Shown here: one piece after another, positions 1-5,942 of the stretch | Position numbering within the stretch: position 1 is the stretch's first letter | Layout: each line of letters opens with the position of its first letter | Source: CAZXCK01 sp964639225 | GTDB lineage: Bacteria; Chloroflexota; Anaerolineae; Aggregatilineales; Phototrophicaceae | Direction: 5' to 3' | Assembly (NCBI GenBank): GCA_964639225.1 | Contig: CAZXCK010000194.1 | Location: 1-6,129 of the forward strand | Length of the DNA: 6,129 bases | Translations under genes and position numbers: made by a program | Notes under the pieces: model-generated | Databases searched by the model: none | The model's input: the letters and a program-made list of their open reading frames with translations, nothing else | Told to the model about the DNA's origin: nothing

Positions 1-25
1 CAATGTCGCCGAGGGTGACGCGCAT
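1..25 (-). CDS. Possible 5' end of a LacI-type regulator, cut by the window edge
   Basis: Only eight codons are visible on the minus strand, reading MRVTLGDI from an ATG at 25. This resembles the start of LacI/GalR-family regulators, whose N-terminal helix-turn-helix commonly begins with a V-T-(L/I)-x-D-(I/V)-A pattern. No clear Shine-Dalgarno sequence precedes the ATG; TTG or GTG codons slightly upstream in the same frame (V-L-I-M) are alternative starts. It would lie downstream of, and in the same direction as, the three-gene operon, separated from it by the stem-loop at 113-151. An 8-bp palindrome CACATGTG (32-39) just upstream could be part of an operator. Eight residues cannot establish a family, so this is a suggestion only. 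Confidence 0.22.
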
Positions 26-161
26 AATCAACACATGTGCGATAAGTACTGGCCAAGGCTGACTCACTTCCCGCGCCGCCGGGTCCTGTGACGCGATTAT
101 CGAGCCGCGCTGGGTGTGTCTCCGGCTTCTCACCACTGCCGGAGACACACCAGGGCGTTGC
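26..161. other. Non-coding strip left of the operon
   Basis: This stretch lies between the operon's last stop codon and the possible gene start at 25. It contains the stem-loop at 113-151 and short palindromes (CACATGTG at 32-39), but no convincing promoter. Frame 2 on the plus strand is open from base 2 to a TGA at 89-91, but its translation looks like nothing recognisable. Confidence 0.5.
113..151 (-). terminator. Perfect 14-bp stem-loop after the operon
   Basis: GGTGTGTCTCCGGC (113-126) and GCCGGAGACACACC (138-151) are exact reverse complements separated by an 11-nt loop. The hairpin begins about 10 bases after the TAA of the sulfatase-like gene, read leftward. It lacks the run of U expected on the downstream side (the minus-strand continuation is CAGCGCGG), so it is not a classical intrinsic terminator. 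It may be a U-less terminator or a 3'-end-stabilising hairpin. The symmetry means it could act in either direction. Confidence 0.55.
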
Positions 162-1811
162 TTACTCTTCGACTGCCGGTGCCGGGGGTACCTCACGAAT
201 GTTGCCGTCCGTCACTTCCAGAAAATCATAGGAAAAGTAGTCTTCCGGGTAGTAGCTCCGCTCTTCGATTAAGCCCAGATCTGTACCGAAGTAGTGGTCG
301 AATATAAGACGGAAGGTGTTGACCGGCGTAATATCGGGCTGGATAACGCCATCATAACCCGGCAGATGGTAGGAGTTAAGAATCGGGAAAACGTATTCGT
401 AAATCTCCGCCGGTCCCCAGTCATCGGCGCCTGGCTCTCCCTGCATCCGATGCCCATGATCGGACTGGATGATAATAATCGGCGGATTATCTGAAGTGGC
501 GAGAATGTCATCCACCAGATCGACAATCGCCCGGTTCACGTAATTAATCTGATCCAGATAGGCGGGGATGTTCGACTCGTCGGTGTAAGGGGCATATGTG
601 CCCTCAGCCACCACACGACCGTCAACCGCCGCGTCATCGGTCAGCGCAGGGTCATCATCCACCGTGAACACATACGGTCGGTGCGGCACCGTTAGGTGAG
701 CGAAAGTAAACGTCGGCCCGTCGATTTCAGGGATCAGGCGCAGGTTTTCCAGCGCGTACAGTGTCGTCTCCCGATAATCATCCAGAATGTCGTAATCTTC
801 CGGGCCATCGAGTAGTGACCCTACTAACGTGGAGTTAAACAGCACCAGGTCGAAATTGCTGTATTCCACACCCAGCAGCGGAACCTCACGCTCGATGCGG
901 TAGGTGATGTCGGCGCTTTCCATGCCGTTCGTCACATAGTAAATCGACGGGAAGTAGACAATCTGGTAGCCAGCATTGCGCAGGATCGCCGATACACGAT
1001 TGTGGTCAATCAGGTGATAGACGATGCGGTAATCCAGGTCCTGCCCGGAGAGGAAGTTCATGTAGTCCATATTGAGCGATGACGCCAGCGAAAGGAAGGT
1101 GGCCGGGTAATTGGTCCGGCTGTCTTCCGCTACGAAGAAATCACGCTGGCGCAGCGCGTCGAGAAACGGCGCGTTATCAAAGCCGTGCATCTGCATTAGC
1201 GTATTGCTGTTGGCGTATTCATCGAGAATAATGTAATAGATGTCTGGCAGCGCGCTGGCGTCTTCGATCTCCAGCGGGATGTCGTATTCCAGCATCTCCG
1301 GGTCAACGACCGACAGATCAATCTCACTTAAGCCCAGCACACCCAGCGCCCCATCCAGTGTCAACCCCTTGGCCGTATTCACCGTCAGGCCGTAGTAAAT
1401 CACCGAACCGACCGCAACCAGAAGCAGGCCGCCAAACGCCAGCCCCATCGACCGGATCATCTCCGGCAGCCAGATTCGCTTTCGGCTGCTCAGCCGCACC
1501 GCCAGCCCAACCGCCATCAGGGCCAGCGGAATCAGCAGCCAGTGCCCCCAGGGAGCGTCGATCAACGCAAAGATATGCCCGTAGGTGAAGAAGATGATGA
1601 CCACAACGCTGGTCATAAAGACAGTTCGCTCAATATTCCCAAACGTCTTTCTGAGCACCAGCAGAATGGCCAGCGTAACGCCCTGGTAGAACAGCAGCGA
1701 CAGCACAATATCACTGAAGTCCACCAGTTCGACGTTGGCGGACAGCATGTACAGCACCGGGTAAGCCGTGATGATAAACGGCGTCAGAATCAACAACACC
1801 TTCTTGCGCAT
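162..1811 (-). CDS. Membrane-anchored sulfatase/alkaline-phosphatase-superfamily hydrolase or transferase
   Basis: A 549-aa protein with about five hydrophobic segments in the first 142 residues (roughly 5-25, 33-53, 63-83, 90-107, 119-141), followed by a soluble catalytic domain. The layout matches lipoteichoic-acid-synthase-like and phosphoethanolamine-transferase-like enzymes, whose catalytic domain faces outward. The domain opens with DIYYIILDEYA (190-200), whose D197/E198 resemble the first metal-binding site. NYPATFLSLASSLNM (234-248) follows, with T238 the likeliest nucleophile. AHLTVPHRPY (371-380, H372 and H377) and QSDHGHRM (449-456, D451, H452, H454) provide the remaining metal ligands typical of the superfamily. 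A sulfatase Cys/Ser-x-Pro-x-Arg formylglycine motif is absent, so true sulfate-ester hydrolysis is unlikely; phosphoglycerol, phosphoethanolamine or phosphodiester chemistry is more plausible, but the substrate is not evident. It is the last gene of the operon, 4 bp after the methyltransferase stop. The start at 1811 is supported by GAAGGAAG at 7-nt spacing and by the membrane-type N-terminus MRKK. Confidence 0.88.
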   Translation of the reverse strand: MRKKVLLILTPFIITAYPVLYMLSANVELVDFSDIVLSLLFYQGVTLAILLVLRKTFGNIERTVFMTSVVVIIFFTYGHIFALIDAPWGHWLLIPLALMAVGLAVRLSSRKRIWLPEMIRSMGLAFGGLLLVAVGSVIYYGLTVNTAKGLTLDGALGVLGLSEIDLSVVDPEMLEYDIPLEIEDASALPDIYYIILDEYANSNTLMQMHGFDNAPFLDALRQRDFFVAEDSRTNYPATFLSLASSLNMDYMNFLSGQDLDYRIVYHLIDHNRVSAILRNAGYQIVYFPSIYYVTNGMESADITYRIEREVPLLGVEYSNFDLVLFNSTLVGSLLDGPEDYDILDDYRETTLYALENLRLIPEIDGPTFTFAHLTVPHRPYVFTVDDDPALTDDAAVDGRVVAEGTYAPYTDESNIPAYLDQINYVNRAIVDLVDDILATSDNPPIIIIQSDHGHRMQGEPGADDWGPAEIYEYVFPILNSYHLPGYDGVIQPDITPVNTFRLIFDHYFGTDLGLIEERSYYPEDYFSYDFLEVTDGNIREVPPAPAVEE

Positions 1812-1826
1812 ATGTTCACTTCCTTC
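1812..1826 (-). promoter_or_regulatory. Shine-Dalgarno sequence overlapping the upstream stop region (translational coupling)
   Basis: On the minus strand GAAGGAAG (1826-1819) lies 7 nt before the ATG of the sulfatase-like gene. The TGA of the methyltransferase gene (1818-1816) lies between this site and the ATG. Ribosomes terminating on the methyltransferase are therefore placed directly at the next start, which favours linked expression of the two proteins. Confidence 0.75.
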
Positions 1827-3219
1827 GCATCAGGTAAAGACGACGCAGGGAGTTTTCAACATCCCGTGTTTCGACAATGGTAAACACCGTCCTGAAGGCA
1901 GCTTCGAAACCTTCCCGCGTGTAATCGGGGAAAATATCGCTGCGGGAAGCCAGTAGTGTCTGTACTTTGGGGTCCTCTTTAGGCACAAACTCGATGATGA
2001 GGTGCTCGGCCAGCGTGCCCATGAAGTGAGCAATACGGGCCAGTGGCACGTTGTTGCTGATGGCCAGATGATGCACCAGCGCCAGCGCCAGCACCAGATC
2101 AACATCGCTGCGCGCCGCGAACGAGTCGCGCTCACTGTTGGCCCAGCCAATGGCCGGACTTGGATTCGAAAGGTCGATAACCAGAGGCAGCAGATGCGTC
2201 TCTTTCCGGTTCCTGACCTCCCGGTAATTGATCTCAACCGCGCCGGGGTCGATATCCCAGGCCACAGTCGAAATGCCACGATCGCTGCACAGGCGGCTGA
2301 AAACGCCCGTGTTCGCGCCCAGGTCCCACACATGGCGCGGATTCACGCTGTCGATGAAACCGGCGACAATGGCTTTCTTGTTGTCAAAGCCGGTGCTGTC
2401 GTAGCTGTCCCCCTGGTAATAGTCGGCCCAGGCGGTGCGCTCTGGATTCCAGCGCAGAGAGCGAACGGCGCTTTCCAGGCTATCGGCGATGTTGAGCAGC
2501 GACTGGCGACTGATGGTGCGAGTCTGCTGCTGTGCGCCCTGCCCCGTATACCGGTTCTGAGCGCGGCTGTGCAAATGCAGATGCAGCGCCAGCCCCAGCT
2601 TGAACCACGACCGCTTCGGCAGCAGTGATACCGCCAGATCAAGCGGCACACCGTCGATATACTGCCGGGAGAGCGTGCCCAGGCGAACGTCTTTGTAAGC
2701 CATCAGCGCCAGCGGAGCCAGGAAATGCTGGCAGAACTGGCGGTATGCCTCCCACGCCTGGCCTTCCTCGTAAATCTCAAACGATGCAGTGTCAATCAGC
2801 ACAGGCCGGCCAGCCACAAACTGAACATTATAGGCGCTGGCGTCCTTGAGAATCATGCCGTGCTTCAGGACCATGCGCTGAATCTTCAGCGTGGCCAGCG
2901 CGGCATCCTGCAACTGGCTGAAACACCACTCATAGGGATAGGCGATCGTATCCACATAATCAGGCTGAATCACGCGATAGGCAGCATCGGTCTGTGCCAG
3001 CGCCAGATCGACTTCACGATGCGCAATCAGCAGGCCAGCCCCCACCAGACGATCATATAACCCCGAACCCACAAGCTGATCAAACTGCCGGGCATAATCC
3101 TGGTTGATCTGGCGGTAGATTACATTGTCTTTGCGAAAGACAAAACCACTGGGATCGCGGAAGGATGACGCCAGCGTATTATGGTTTGAGGTTGTCATCG
3201 GTGGTGGTGTGCTCATCAT
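1816..3219 (-). CDS. Kinase-like domain fused to a class I SAM-dependent methyltransferase
   Basis: A 467-aa soluble protein starting at the ATG at 3219 (or the adjacent ATG at 3216); an in-frame ATG at 3291 would add 24 unlikely residues (Cys/Arg-rich, no SD). AAAGGACGAGG directly upstream supports 3219/3216. The C-terminal half is a Rossmann methyltransferase. Motif I VWDLGANTGVFS (about 297-308) binds SAM, WDIDPGAV (321-328) supplies the acidic residues after strand 2, and DVDLVLALALVHHLAI (372-387) is the motif IV region. The N-terminal half carries HGMILKDASAYN (120-131) followed by VLIDTASFE (140-148). This H-G-x4-D-x4-N plus downstream Asp spacing resembles the catalytic loop and metal-binding Asp of protein-kinase-like folds such as aminoglycoside or Fructosamine kinases. 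I recall proteins of this build being labelled NoeA-related methyltransferases, but the real substrate is unknown. Its position between a small membrane protein and an outward-facing phosphatase-superfamily enzyme suggests envelope or glycan modification. The methyltransferase call is firm; the kinase-like reading is inference. Confidence 0.85.
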   Translation of the reverse strand: MMSTPPPMTTSNHNTLASSFRDPSGFVFRKDNVIYRQINQDYARQFDQLVGSGLYDRLVGAGLLIAHREVDLALAQTDAAYRVIQPDYVDTIAYPYEWCFSQLQDAALATLKIQRMVLKHGMILKDASAYNVQFVAGRPVLIDTASFEIYEEGQAWEAYRQFCQHFLAPLALMAYKDVRLGTLSRQYIDGVPLDLAVSLLPKRSWFKLGLALHLHLHSRAQNRYTGQGAQQQTRTISRQSLLNIADSLESAVRSLRWNPERTAWADYYQGDSYDSTGFDNKKAIVAGFIDSVNPRHVWDLGANTGVFSRLCSDRGISTVAWDIDPGAVEINYREVRNRKETHLLPLVIDLSNPSPAIGWANSERDSFAARSDVDLVLALALVHHLAISNNVPLARIAHFMGTLAEHLIIEFVPKEDPKVQTLLASRSDIFPDYTREGFEAAFRTVFTIVETRDVENSLRRLYLMRRK

Positions 3220-3436
3220 CCTCGTCCTTTGGTGGCGAGCGTTTGATGCCCAAAAACGACAGGATTGTGTCTCTGAACATACGCATGGCAACCAGCAGCC
3301 CCAGTAAACCGGCGATCAACGCCTGGATAATCAGACTGCCGGAACCCGGGTCCAGGTAAGCATGTGCCTGTGCCGTAGGGATCAGGAAGAAAAGAATCAG
3401 ATAGAATACCAGTGAGCCAGAAAGCTTTTTGGGCAT
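3179..3436 (-). CDS. Small secreted or membrane protein with YLDPGSGS motif
   Basis: An 85-aa protein starting at the ATG at 3436, chosen because AGAAGG lies 7 nt upstream and because the sequence then begins with a clean signal peptide; the frame stays open to an ATG at 3505, but those 23 residues look non-coding. Residues 1-26 (Lys-Lys, a Leu/Phe/Ile-rich core, then TAQAHA) look like a signal peptide with possible cleavage after AQA or AHA. YLDPGSGSL (27-35) follows at once, then a second hydrophobic helix (about 35-52), a basic stretch (RMFRD, IKR) and a hydrophilic acidic tail with KDEDDE and TTTDD. The YLDPGSGS-type motif directly behind a signal sequence recurs in small bacterial membrane proteins of unknown function. 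It is the first gene of the operon, and its last 41 bases overlap the methyltransferase start. It may be a membrane adaptor for the downstream enzymes; this is inferred from position only. Confidence 0.8.
   Translation of the reverse strand: MPKKLSGSLVFYLILFFLIPTAQAHAYLDPGSGSLIIQALIAGLLGLLVAMRMFRDTILSFLGIKRSPPKDEDDEHTTTDDNLKP
3220..3230 (-). promoter_or_regulatory. Ribosome-binding site deciding the methyltransferase start
   Basis: The minus strand reads AAAGGACGAGG immediately before two tandem ATG codons at 3219 and 3216. AAGGA is 5 nt from the first and 8 nt from the second, both acceptable. The site lies inside the 3' end of the small-protein gene, which points to translational coupling and argues against the longer reading frame starting at 3291. 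Confidence 0.65.
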
Positions 3437-3443
3437 TGGTGTA

Positions 3444-3449
3444 CCTTCT
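3444..3449 (-). promoter_or_regulatory. Ribosome-binding site of the small YLDPGSGS protein
   Basis: The minus strand reads AGAAGG, 7 nt before the ATG at 3436. This decides in favour of the 85-aa product rather than the 108-aa reading from 3505. Confidence 0.6.
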
Positions 3450-3520
3450 GTGTTTGGCTGATTGCAGACCACACCAACTCTAATGGGAACCAGCCGTTCA
3501 GACAAGTCCGATCATGTTCT

Positions 3521-3535
3521 ATTGTACTCGACAAT
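3521..3535 (-). promoter_or_regulatory. Candidate -10 element of the operon inside a short inverted repeat
   Basis: ATTGTA (3521-3526) reads TACAAT on the minus strand, a five-of-six match to the -10 consensus and about 85 bases before the small protein's start. The same bases form a perfect 5-bp inverted repeat, ATTGT-ACTCG-ACAAT, which could be an operator. No good -35 is present at 16-18 bp (TGCCCT at 17 bp), so the promoter call is weak or would require an activator. Confidence 0.25.
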
Positions 3536-3586
3536 TGCTATCCAGGGCACCGTCCCTCACGCAAATATGGGTCATAACCAATCGTG

Positions 3587-3615
3587 TTGAAAAATCTCCA
3601 CAAAACTGACATGAT
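3587..3615 (+). promoter_or_regulatory. Candidate sigma-70-type promoter of the ABC exporter
   Basis: TTGAAA (3587-3592) and CATGAT (3610-3615) are separated by 17 bp and match the -35 and -10 consensus at five and four of six positions. Transcription would begin near 3622 and leave a leader of about 37 nt before the ATG. The near-palindrome GTGTAAACAC (3629-3638) sits right after the predicted start site, where a repressor could act; this last point is speculation. Confidence 0.38.
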
Positions 3616-3648
3616 GTTATGAATCAATGTGTAAACACGACCCAACAC

Positions 3649-3652
3649 AGGA
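3649..3652 (+). promoter_or_regulatory. Ribosome-binding site of the ABC exporter
   Basis: AGGA lies 6 nt before the ATG at 3659, supporting that start. The resulting N-terminus runs directly into the expected first cytosolic segment and first membrane helix. Confidence 0.55.
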
Positions 3653-3658
3653 CATCCT

Positions 3659-5461
3659 ATGACCCAGCCCAACCCTGCTGCCAGCAGACACCCACTCATC
3701 CGCCTGCTGACTTATGCGAAGAACTACCGCCCGCAGGTCATTCGCGGGACGATCTACTCCGTACTGAACAAGTTCTTTGATCTGGCCCCACCGGCATTGA
3801 TCGGCGTGGCCGTGGACATTGTGACACGGCGCGAGGACTCGTTCATCTCGGCGCTCGGCGTGACAGACGTCGCCGCGCAGTTGTGGGTGCTGGCCGCCAT
3901 CACGCTTGTCATCTGGATCGCGGAATCGGCATTTGAGTATATGCACAAGATCTACTGGCGCAACCTGTCGCAGGCCATCGAGCACGACATCCGGCTGGAT
4001 GCCTACGCCCATGTGCAGGACCTGGAGATGGCCTATTTCGAAGACCAGAGCACCGGCGGCCTGATGGCAATCCTCAACGACGACATCAACCAGTTGGAGC
4101 GTTTCCTGGACATCGGCGCCAACGAGCTGATCCAGGTGGCGACGACGGTTGTTCTCATCAGTGGCGCGTTTATGCTGGTAGCGCCGTCGGTGGCGTGGAT
4201 GGCGCTGATTCCTGTACCGATCATCATCTACGGCTCGGTCTGGTTCCAGCACAAGCTGACACCGCGTTACGCGCAGGTGCGCAAACAGGTCGGCTTTCTG
4301 AACCACCAGTTGGCGAACAACCTGGGGGGTATCGCCACCATCAAGAGCTTCACCAACGAAGCCCGCGAGACGGAACGTATCCGCACCGAAAGCGACGCCT
4401 ACAAAGAGGCCAACCGCCAGGCCATCACGTTGAGCGCGGCGTTTGTCCCGCTCATCCGCATGGTGATTGTGGGCGGTTTCATCGCCATCATGGTCTTTGG
4501 CGGCCAACTGGCGCTCAACGGTACGCTGAATATCGGCCTGTACAGCGTCATGGTCTTTATGACCCAGCGCCTGCTGTGGCCGCTGACTCGACTGGGCGAG
4601 ACGTTCGACCTGTACCAGCGGGGCATGGCCTCGACGAAGCGGGTGCTGGACCTGATGGACATCGAGCCGCAGATCAAAGACGGCGAGACCACGCTGCCCC
4701 GCGATGAGGTGAAGGGGCACATCCGCTTCGATAAGGTGCGCTTCGCCTACAGCAACGGCGTGGAAGTCCTGCACGGCTTAAGCCTAAACATCCCCGCCGG
4801 AAACACCGCCGCCATCGTCGGTGCGACGGGCGCCGGCAAGAGCACGGTCGTCAAGCTGCTGCTGCGCCTATACGACGTGACTGGCGGCGGCATCACCATG
4901 GACGGCCACGACGTGCGCAACCTCAACCTGCATGATCTGCGCGGGTCCATCGGGCTGGTGAGCCAGGATGTCTTCCTGTTTCATGGAACGGTGCGCGAGA
5001 ACATCCTCTACGGGCGGCTGGACGCATCGGAAGAAGAACTCATCCGGGCGGCGAAGATCGCCGAAGCGCACGAGTTCATCATGAACCTGCCACAGGGCTA
5101 CGACACGATTGTCGGTGAGCGCGGGCAGAAGCTCAGTGGCGGGCAGCGCCAGCGCATCAGCATCGCGCGGGCTGTGCTCAAGAACCCGCCGGTGCTGATC
5201 CTCGACGAGGCGACCTCTTCGGTTGACAACGAAACCGAGGCGGCCATCCAGCGCAGTATGGACCGGATCGCCGTCGGGCGCACGACGATTGTCATCGCAC
5301 ACCGGCTGTCGACCGTCCGAAACGCCGATCAGATCTTCGTGCTGGCGGATGGTGACCTGCGCGAAAGCGGCACACACGACGAGCTGGCGGCGCAGGACGG
5401 CATCTACGCGGCGCTGTGGCGCGTACAGACCGGCGAGCGTCTGCGGGCGGCGGCGGACTGA
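3659..5461 (+). CDS. ABC exporter half-transporter (fused membrane and ATPase domains)
   Basis: A complete 600-aa protein of normal length for the MsbA/multidrug-exporter type. The membrane domain (about 1-330) has six predicted helices, roughly at 28-50, 72-92, 156-175, 177-195, 260-282 and 288-306, with the long cytosolic extensions typical of the class. The nucleotide-binding domain (about 355-590) has every key motif: A-loop aromatic Y364, Walker A GATGAGKST (388-396), Q-loop Q436, the VGERG segment (485-489) before the signature LSGGQ (492-496), Walker B VLILDE (512-517), D-loop SVD (521-523) and switch histidine H548. Catalytic residues are intact, so one chain can supply both ATP sites of a homodimer, and no partner half-transporter is adjacent. 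It would export a lipid or other hydrophobic compound across the inner membrane; the substrate cannot be read from the sequence. It is divergent from the three-gene operon and is the only gene in its own transcription unit here. Confidence 0.95.
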   Translation: MTQPNPAASRHPLIRLLTYAKNYRPQVIRGTIYSVLNKFFDLAPPALIGVAVDIVTRREDSFISALGVTDVAAQLWVLAAITLVIWIAESAFEYMHKIYWRNLSQAIEHDIRLDAYAHVQDLEMAYFEDQSTGGLMAILNDDINQLERFLDIGANELIQVATTVVLISGAFMLVAPSVAWMALIPVPIIIYGSVWFQHKLTPRYAQVRKQVGFLNHQLANNLGGIATIKSFTNEARETERIRTESDAYKEANRQAITLSAAFVPLIRMVIVGGFIAIMVFGGQLALNGTLNIGLYSVMVFMTQRLLWPLTRLGETFDLYQRGMASTKRVLDLMDIEPQIKDGETTLPRDEVKGHIRFDKVRFAYSNGVEVLHGLSLNIPAGNTAAIVGATGAGKSTVVKLLLRLYDVTGGGITMDGHDVRNLNLHDLRGSIGLVSQDVFLFHGTVRENILYGRLDASEEELIRAAKIAEAHEFIMNLPQGYDTIVGERGQKLSGGQRQRISIARAVLKNPPVLILDEATSSVDNETEAAIQRSMDRIAVGRTTIVIAHRLSTVRNADQIFVLADGDLRESGTHDELAAQDGIYAALWRVQTGERLRAAAD

Positions 5462-5482
5462 TCGACTGGCTGAGTGCCGAAA

Positions 5483-5518
5483 GTGCAGCAGTATAGTGCT
5501 GCAGCACAGGATTTTTTT
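5483..5518 (+). terminator. Probable intrinsic terminator of the ABC exporter gene
   Basis: About 20 bases after the stop codon, TGCAGCA (5484-5490) pairs perfectly with TGCTGCA (5497-5503) over a 6-nt loop. Alternatively GTGC (5483-5486) pairs with GCAC (5504-5507) and AGCA with TGCT, leaving a 3-nt bulge and bringing the stem within 4 nt of seven T residues (5512-5518). The T-run and position support a terminator. Competing hairpins in the same stretch make the exact fold uncertain. Confidence 0.55.
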
Positions 5519-5655
5519 GTGCTGCAATGGGGCGATGCTGCCGAGACTGGGTGCGATAAGGTGACATGCGATTCCTGGCCGGTGACGGTGGTCAGACATT
5601 GACATTGTAGCACACATGTTCCGGTGGTGGTGTTAGGGATTGGTGAGGGGTGGCC

Positions 5656-5679
5656 GGGCGCGCTGTAGCACGCCCTTAC
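5656..5679 (-). repeat. REP-like hairpin unit A
   Basis: GGGCGCG (5656-5662) pairs with CACGCCC (5669-5675) over a 6-nt loop with one mismatch. On the minus strand GTAA lies immediately 5' of the stem. The unit continues rightward with TTACGATGGTGTGCGGGG, which is shared in degenerate form with unit B. Confidence 0.6.
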
Positions 5680-5698
5680 GATGGTGTGCGGGGAGTGT

Positions 5699-5722
5699 GG
5701 ACGCGCAGAAGCGCGTCCCTAC
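5699..5722 (-). repeat. REP-like hairpin unit B
   Basis: GGACGCGC (5699-5706) and GCGCGTCC (5711-5718) form a perfect 8-bp stem around the tetraloop AGAA. CTAC (5719-5722) is GTAG on the minus strand, immediately 5' of the stem, the layout of classical REP elements. The unit begins 43 bases after unit A. Confidence 0.65.
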
Positions 5723-5795
5723 GAAGTGTGCGCGGGGCGGGCGCGTTGTAGCAGATTAAGAGTTCAGAGCGGAGTAAAGGTGTGGACCGGTCCCG

Positions 5796-5819
5796 CCCGG
5801 CGTTAAAACACCGGGCTAC
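5796..5819 (-). repeat. REP-like hairpin of a second type
   Basis: CCCGGCG (5796-5802) pairs with CACCGGG (5809-5815) with one mismatch around TTAAAA. CTAC follows, giving GTAG directly 5' of the stem on the minus strand. The stem and loop differ from units A and B, but the foot tetranucleotide and strand are the same. Confidence 0.6.
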
Positions 5820-5904
5820 AGGAAGCGTGTCTGCTAAAGAGACACAAAAGATCATCTTTTTTGCCTGCCATGAAGGGACAGAGGCGCTGGACGGCAGAGG
5901 CAGC

Positions 5905-5927
5905 GGGCGCGGTGTGGTCCACCCTAC
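5905..5927 (-). repeat. Degenerate REP-like unit in the spacer
   Basis: GGGCGCG at 5905-5911 opens a unit that ends in CTAC (5924-5927), again GTAG on the minus strand. The stem is decayed: GGTG (5911-5914) still pairs with CACC (5920-5923). It is followed by the 21-bp ending CCCTACGAAGTGTGCGCGGGG (5922-5942), which also occurs at 5717-5737 and 6008-6028. It starts 42 bases before the next unit, at 5947. Confidence 0.5.
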
Positions 5928-5942
5928 GAAGTGTGCGCGGGG

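Larger units (their letters stand above)
3437..3658. promoter_or_regulatory. Divergent intergenic control region
   Basis: These 222 bases separate the leftward three-gene operon from the rightward ABC exporter gene and must hold the start signals for both. The central part is more AT-rich than the flanking genes. Candidate promoter elements and short inverted repeats are listed separately. A 7-bp inverted repeat, TCGTGTT (3582-3588) and AACACGA (3634-3640), brackets the candidate exporter promoter, but a match of that length is expected about once by chance in a region this size. Confidence 0.7.
5652..5838. repeat. 187-bp direct repeat, copy 1
   Basis: Bases 5652-5838 are identical, base for base, to 5943-6129. 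The copy starts at GGCCGGGCGCG and ends at GTCTGCTAAA. It contains two complete hairpin units of one type (5656 and 5699), a third truncated unit (5739) and one hairpin of a second type (5796-5815). Confidence 0.97.

Noticed and set aside
2..91. Open plus-strand frame that could be the 3' end of a gene entering from the left
   Set aside because: Thirty codons with no recognisable protein character; cannot be supported without upstream sequence.
2002..2628. 208-codon open frame on the plus strand
   Set aside because: Mirror of the methyltransferase gene, whose SAM-binding motifs show which strand codes.
3220..3291. 24-residue N-terminal extension of the methyltransferase from ATG 3291
   Set aside because: The residues overlap the small protein's gene, look non-coding and lack a ribosome-binding site, while a strong one precedes 3219/3216.
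3617..4774. Long 385-codon open frame on the minus strand
   Set aside because: It lies antisense to the ABC exporter, is rich in His/Asp/Arg/Gln from reversed codons, and has no recognisable domain; it is a codon-bias shadow.
5599..5604. Perfect TTGACA -35 box
   Set aside because: No acceptable -10 lies 15-19 bases downstream and no gene follows.
5604..5612. Extended -10 (TGCTACAAT) on the minus strand
   Set aside because: It would drive transcription antisense into the exporter's end, has no -35, and the GTAGCAC core recurs in the nearby repeats, so it is more likely a repeat remnant.
4868..5617. 249-codon open frame on the minus strand
   Set aside because: Antisense to the exporter's ATPase domain for most of its length and without protein-like motifs.
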